Shown one piece after another: positions 33,576 to 37,010 of a stretch of DNA of 37,010 nt. Within the stretch, counting starts at the first letter, position 1. Every line of letters starts with the position of its first letter. Source of the DNA: an uncultured Pelagibacteraceae bacterium (GTDB taxonomy: Bacteria; Pseudomonadota; Alphaproteobacteria; Pelagibacterales; Pelagibacteraceae). A program made the position numbers and the translations under genes. The stretch spans positions 1 through 37,010 of the forward strand of contig CACDLR010000008.1 in the NCBI GenBank assembly GCA_902553695.1. Reading direction: 5' to 3'. A model generated the notes under the pieces. That model worked only from the letters and a program-made list of their open reading frames with translations. It was not told where the DNA came from and did not search any database.

Positions 33576-34075
33576 GAAATATCTTTTAGAACCATTTCTT
33601 TCGCTTCATTTACTAAGCTCGATAATCTTGTTGTCTCAGGAGATATATCAGGATGGATTTTTTTTTGTATTTTTGCATGAGCTTTTTTCACATCCTCTTT
33701 AGTTATTTTTTTTGATCTGTCCAAATTTAATATTTTATATGCCTCATCAATACTTAAGGTAGAATTATTCATGCCAGCACTTTGTTTAAATGAAAACCTA
33801 TTTGAAGATCGTAAATACTGTAAAAGCCTAAAAAGTCCAATTATCTGATAAAGGGTTAATCCTTTTAATTTTATTATACCGAGACTTAATAAAATAAGAG
33901 GTAATGAAAATAAAAATCTTCCTCCAAAAGCTAATAAAATAGCCAGAACCACTGATCCTAAAAAAATTAAAATTCTAAATGCTTTAGATATTTTTTTTGT
34001 AGGTGCCCTTGCAATAAGCCTCAATAATAAATAAATAACAACAAAAGCGATTAAAGTAAAAATAATAACATTCAT
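33572..34075 (-). CDS. Membrane-anchored J-domain protein (TIM14/DjlC-like)
   Basis: N-terminal TM segments and C-terminal SIDEAYKILNLDRSKKITKEDVKKAHAKIQKKIHPDISPET (HPD). Confidence 0.88.
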   Translation of the reverse strand: MNVIIFTLIAFVVIYLLLRLIARAPTKKISKAFRILIFLGSVVLAILLAFGGRFLFSLPLILLSLGIIKLKGLTLYQIIGLFRLLQYLRSSNRFSFKQSAGMNNSTLSIDEAYKILNLDRSKKITKEDVKKAHAKIQKKIHPDISPETTRLSSLVNEAKEMVLKDIS

Positions 34076-34079
34076 AACA

Positions 34080-36155
34080 ATGAAAATACCACAATTGAAT
34101 AAGAAACCAGAATTAAAATCTTGTCACAATGTTGACTGGGAAGACAACTATAGCTGGATACATCAAAATAATATTTTAGAGGTATTGCGAGATGGTTCAA
34201 AACTTTTACCAGATGTAAGAAAATACCTTGAAGAAGAAAACGCCTATACAGAGCATAATTTAAAAGATACTAAGAAAATTCAAAAGATATTATTTAACGA
34301 AATTAAAGGTAGAATTAAACTAGATGATGAGTCTTTACCCTATAAAGATAAAATCTATGAATATTGGACAAAAACTACAACAAAAGGAAATTACTCAATA
34401 AAACTTAGAAAAAAAATTGGCACAGATGAAATTGAAGAAATCTGGAATGGTGACAATGAAAAAGAAAAATTAAAAACTGATTATTTTGGAGTTGGAGATT
34501 TAGAAGTAAGTTATAACGACAAATTTCTTGGTTACTCTTTAGATCTAAAGGGATCCGAATATTATACTATTTATATAAGAGATATTGAGACCAATAAACT
34601 AGTTACAGAAAAAATTGAGGAAACCAGTGGCAGTATTACTTTTAGTTTAAACGATAAATTTATTTATTATTCAAAATTGGATGAACATCATAGACCTAGA
34701 AAAATTTTTAGACATAAGTTGGGAACATCGGTCAACGATGATCAATTAATTTTTGAAGAAAAAAGCGAAGCTTTTACTTGTGGTATAGGGATAAGTTCTG
34801 ATGAGAAATATTATTTTATATCAACCTCAGATCATAATACTTCTGAACAATATTATTTTTCAAAAGACGAGGAAAATCCAAAACCAAAATTAATTAAAGA
34901 GAGAAAAAGAGGTGTAATTTATTCTGTTAATTCTTGGGATGGAAAATTTTATTTACATACAAACGAGCAAGCTGAAGACTTCAAAATTGATTATTGTGAA
35001 GATCTCAAAAATCAAAATTGGAAATCTTTTATTCCAGCTAAAGATGAGGTTTTAATTGGTGGACTTGTTTTTTTAAAAGATTGGATAATAAGATCTGAAA
35101 CTTCAAATGCTTTGGGTAAATTAATTATTAGAAATCCTAAAACTGGTGAAGAAAATGATCTAAACTTTGTAGATGAAAAAGTTATCGTTCCTGGCATATC
35201 ATTAAAACAAAAGGATAAAAATACTGATGAAGTGTATTTATCGTATTCTTCGCCTAAAACTCCAGGCAAAACGTATTTATATAATTTAAAAACAAAAGAT
35301 AAAAAATTAGTTAAAGAAGAAGAAATTCCATCAGGTCATAATCCAGATGATTACATTGTTGAAAGATTAGAATGTCCATCTCATGATGAAAGATTGGTTC
35401 CTATAACTATTACAAGACACAAAAAAACAAAAATTGATGGAAGTGCAAACATTCTTTTATATGGTTATGGATCTTATGGTAGTTCAATGTCCCCTGGGTT
35501 TTCATCAACAAGACTAAGTTTGATTGATAGAGATATAATTTGGGTAACAGCTCATATTAGAGGTGGAATGGAAAGAGGCATGAAGTGGTGGAAAGAAGGT
35601 AAATTATTAAACAAGAAAAATACATTTAAAGATTACATCTCGGTTGCGAGATATTTAATTGATAAAAAATACACGTCAAAAGGAAAAATAATTGGAATGG
35701 GTGGATCTGCTGGTGGGTTATTAATGGGCGCAGTAGTTAATGAGGCTCCAGAATTATTTTTAGGAATGATAATGGCAGTTCCTTTTGTAGACTCTTTAAC
35801 TACAAATCTTGATCATTCTTTACCATTGACAGTTGGTGAATTTGATGAATTTGGAAATGCAAAAGATAATAAAGAGCACTTTGATTATATTTATTCTTAT
35901 GCACCATATAATAATATTAAGAAAATGGACTATCCTCATATTTTTATTACAACTAGTTTAAGTGATAATAGAGTATTGTTTGATGAGCCTGCAAAATTCA
36001 CAGCCAAACTAAGAGATTATAAAACTGATAATAATTTACTTTTATTGAAAACAGAGATGAACGCAGGTCACGGTGGAAAAACTGGCAGGGATAGTGCTAT
36101 CGAAGAAGTTGCATTAGACTATGCATTTGCACTTAAAATTACAGAAAAACTCTAA
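34080..36155 (+). CDS. ptrB: Oligopeptidase B / prolyl oligopeptidase family (S9A)
   Basis: 691 aa; YGYGSYGSSMSPGFS, GMGGSAGGLLMGAVVN (catalytic Ser) and MNAGHGGKTGR (catalytic His). Confidence 0.95.
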   Translation: MKIPQLNKKPELKSCHNVDWEDNYSWIHQNNILEVLRDGSKLLPDVRKYLEEENAYTEHNLKDTKKIQKILFNEIKGRIKLDDESLPYKDKIYEYWTKTTTKGNYSIKLRKKIGTDEIEEIWNGDNEKEKLKTDYFGVGDLEVSYNDKFLGYSLDLKGSEYYTIYIRDIETNKLVTEKIEETSGSITFSLNDKFIYYSKLDEHHRPRKIFRHKLGTSVNDDQLIFEEKSEAFTCGIGISSDEKYYFISTSDHNTSEQYYFSKDEENPKPKLIKERKRGVIYSVNSWDGKFYLHTNEQAEDFKIDYCEDLKNQNWKSFIPAKDEVLIGGLVFLKDWIIRSETSNALGKLIIRNPKTGEENDLNFVDEKVIVPGISLKQKDKNTDEVYLSYSSPKTPGKTYLYNLKTKDKKLVKEEEIPSGHNPDDYIVERLECPSHDERLVPITITRHKKTKIDGSANILLYGYGSYGSSMSPGFSSTRLSLIDRDIIWVTAHIRGGMERGMKWWKEGKLLNKKNTFKDYISVARYLIDKKYTSKGKIIGMGGSAGGLLMGAVVNEAPELFLGMIMAVPFVDSLTTNLDHSLPLTVGEFDEFGNAKDNKEHFDYIYSYAPYNNIKKMDYPHIFITTSLSDNRVLFDEPAKFTAKLRDYKTDNNLLLLKTEMNAGHGGKTGRDSAIEEVALDYAFALKITEKL

Positions 36156-37010
36156 TCTCCTTTAGGATCAATGTATTTACATCCCAAACAAGTACCAGCA
36201 TTTGGATCATTTTCTATTCTTGGTGCACCTGGATCAGCTCCACCAGCTTCAGCATCGTTTGCCGCAGCTAGCGCTTGTCCAGCTTCTGCAGCTGCATCTC
36301 TAGCTGCTTCCTGAGCAGCAGATAAAATTTCGGGGTCAGCCATAACTTCACCAAAAATATTTAATTGCTTAAGCTCGCCTCCAATAATTGCTATAGAGTT
36401 GCCCACAGCTGTAGCTTCTTTGAATTCATCAAATTCTTCTTTAGAAATTCCCACATCAGCTAAAGCTTCAGAAGAAATTCCAACCTCATCTTTTAAAATG
36501 ACTTGTTTTTCTACCTGCCCAGATACTTTTGAATCTGCTTTTAATTTCGTGTCTAAATTATTTTGTTCTTTCATTTGGATTTTTTCTTCCACAGTAAGTG
36601 GTCTTATAACAACTGTTATGTTTCCTTCATCGTCTTCTTCAATTACTATACCCCAATTATTTTCATTACTTGACCAATAATCATTATACCTGCTTTGATC
36701 AAACCAGCTGTCTACAAGTTGATCTGCTTCTTCGGAAGAATAACCTTCATAAATTTTTTCTTGATAAACATAAGTTCCTTCCATCCATGTATCTATATAC
36801 GCGTTTCTATTATTTATTTGTATTGCTCTTGCTTGATCTTCAGTTAATCCTATTTCAATTGCTCTATCATAAAAAGCCTGGGAAACTTGATCTGCTTCAC
36901 TAAACACATCGCCTTCCCATTGAAGTGTATCTGTATTGTAATTTAAATTCTCATAAACTTTCATACTTACTTCAATATCTTTTCTAATTTCAGAAGGATC
37001 TCTAAGTTCT
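36152..37010 (-). CDS. C-terminal part of an uncharacterised acidic protein, likely truncated by the right window edge
   Basis: The 270 aa ORF begins at Met 36964, but the frame stays open to the window edge (ELRDPSEIRKDIEVS-MKVYENL); Ala-rich tail and terminal CLGCKYIDPKGD. Confidence 0.7.
   Translation of the reverse strand, partial: ELRDPSEIRKDIEVSMKVYENLNYNTDTLQWEGDVFSEADQVSQAFYDRAIEIGLTEDQARAIQINNRNAYIDTWMEGTYVYQEKIYEGYSSEEADQLVDSWFDQSRYNDYWSSNENNWGIVIEEDDEGNITVVIRPLTVEEKIQMKEQNNLDTKLKADSKVSGQVEKQVILKDEVGISSEALADVGISKEEFDEFKEATAVGNSIAIIGGELKQLNIFGEVMADPEILSAAQEAARDAAAEAGQALAAANDAEAGGADPGAPRIENDPNAGTCLGCKYIDPKGD

Overview
AT-rich, very compact 37 kb bacterial chromosomal segment. Gene content, small proteins and base composition suggest a SAR11/Pelagibacterales-like alphaproteobacterium (inference only). 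It is mostly housekeeping: cytochrome c oxidase subunits I/II, RsmE, an L-2-haloacid-dehalogenase-like HAD, a pirin/quinone-oxidoreductase pair, a ubiA-msbA-waaA-lpxK-lpxL-like run, purD-rsmD, pgi, lspA-lipoprotein, ileS-ribF-HAD, groES-groEL, pmbA-tldD, two J-domain proteins, cfa, a divergent DapA-family protein, a GT9-like transferase and oligopeptidase B. I found no tRNA, rRNA, CRISPR, mobile element or defence island by eye. The points most worth a second look are: an extremely Lys-rich coiled-coil protein of unknown function; a gene running off the right edge with an acidic/Ala-rich C-terminus ending in CxxC; divergent start codons separated by only 4 bp with no Shine-Dalgarno; a heat-shock-like promoter, strong SDs and an intrinsic terminator at groESL; and a DapA-family protein with altered active-site motifs. 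I see no clear evidence of a wholly new multi-gene system.
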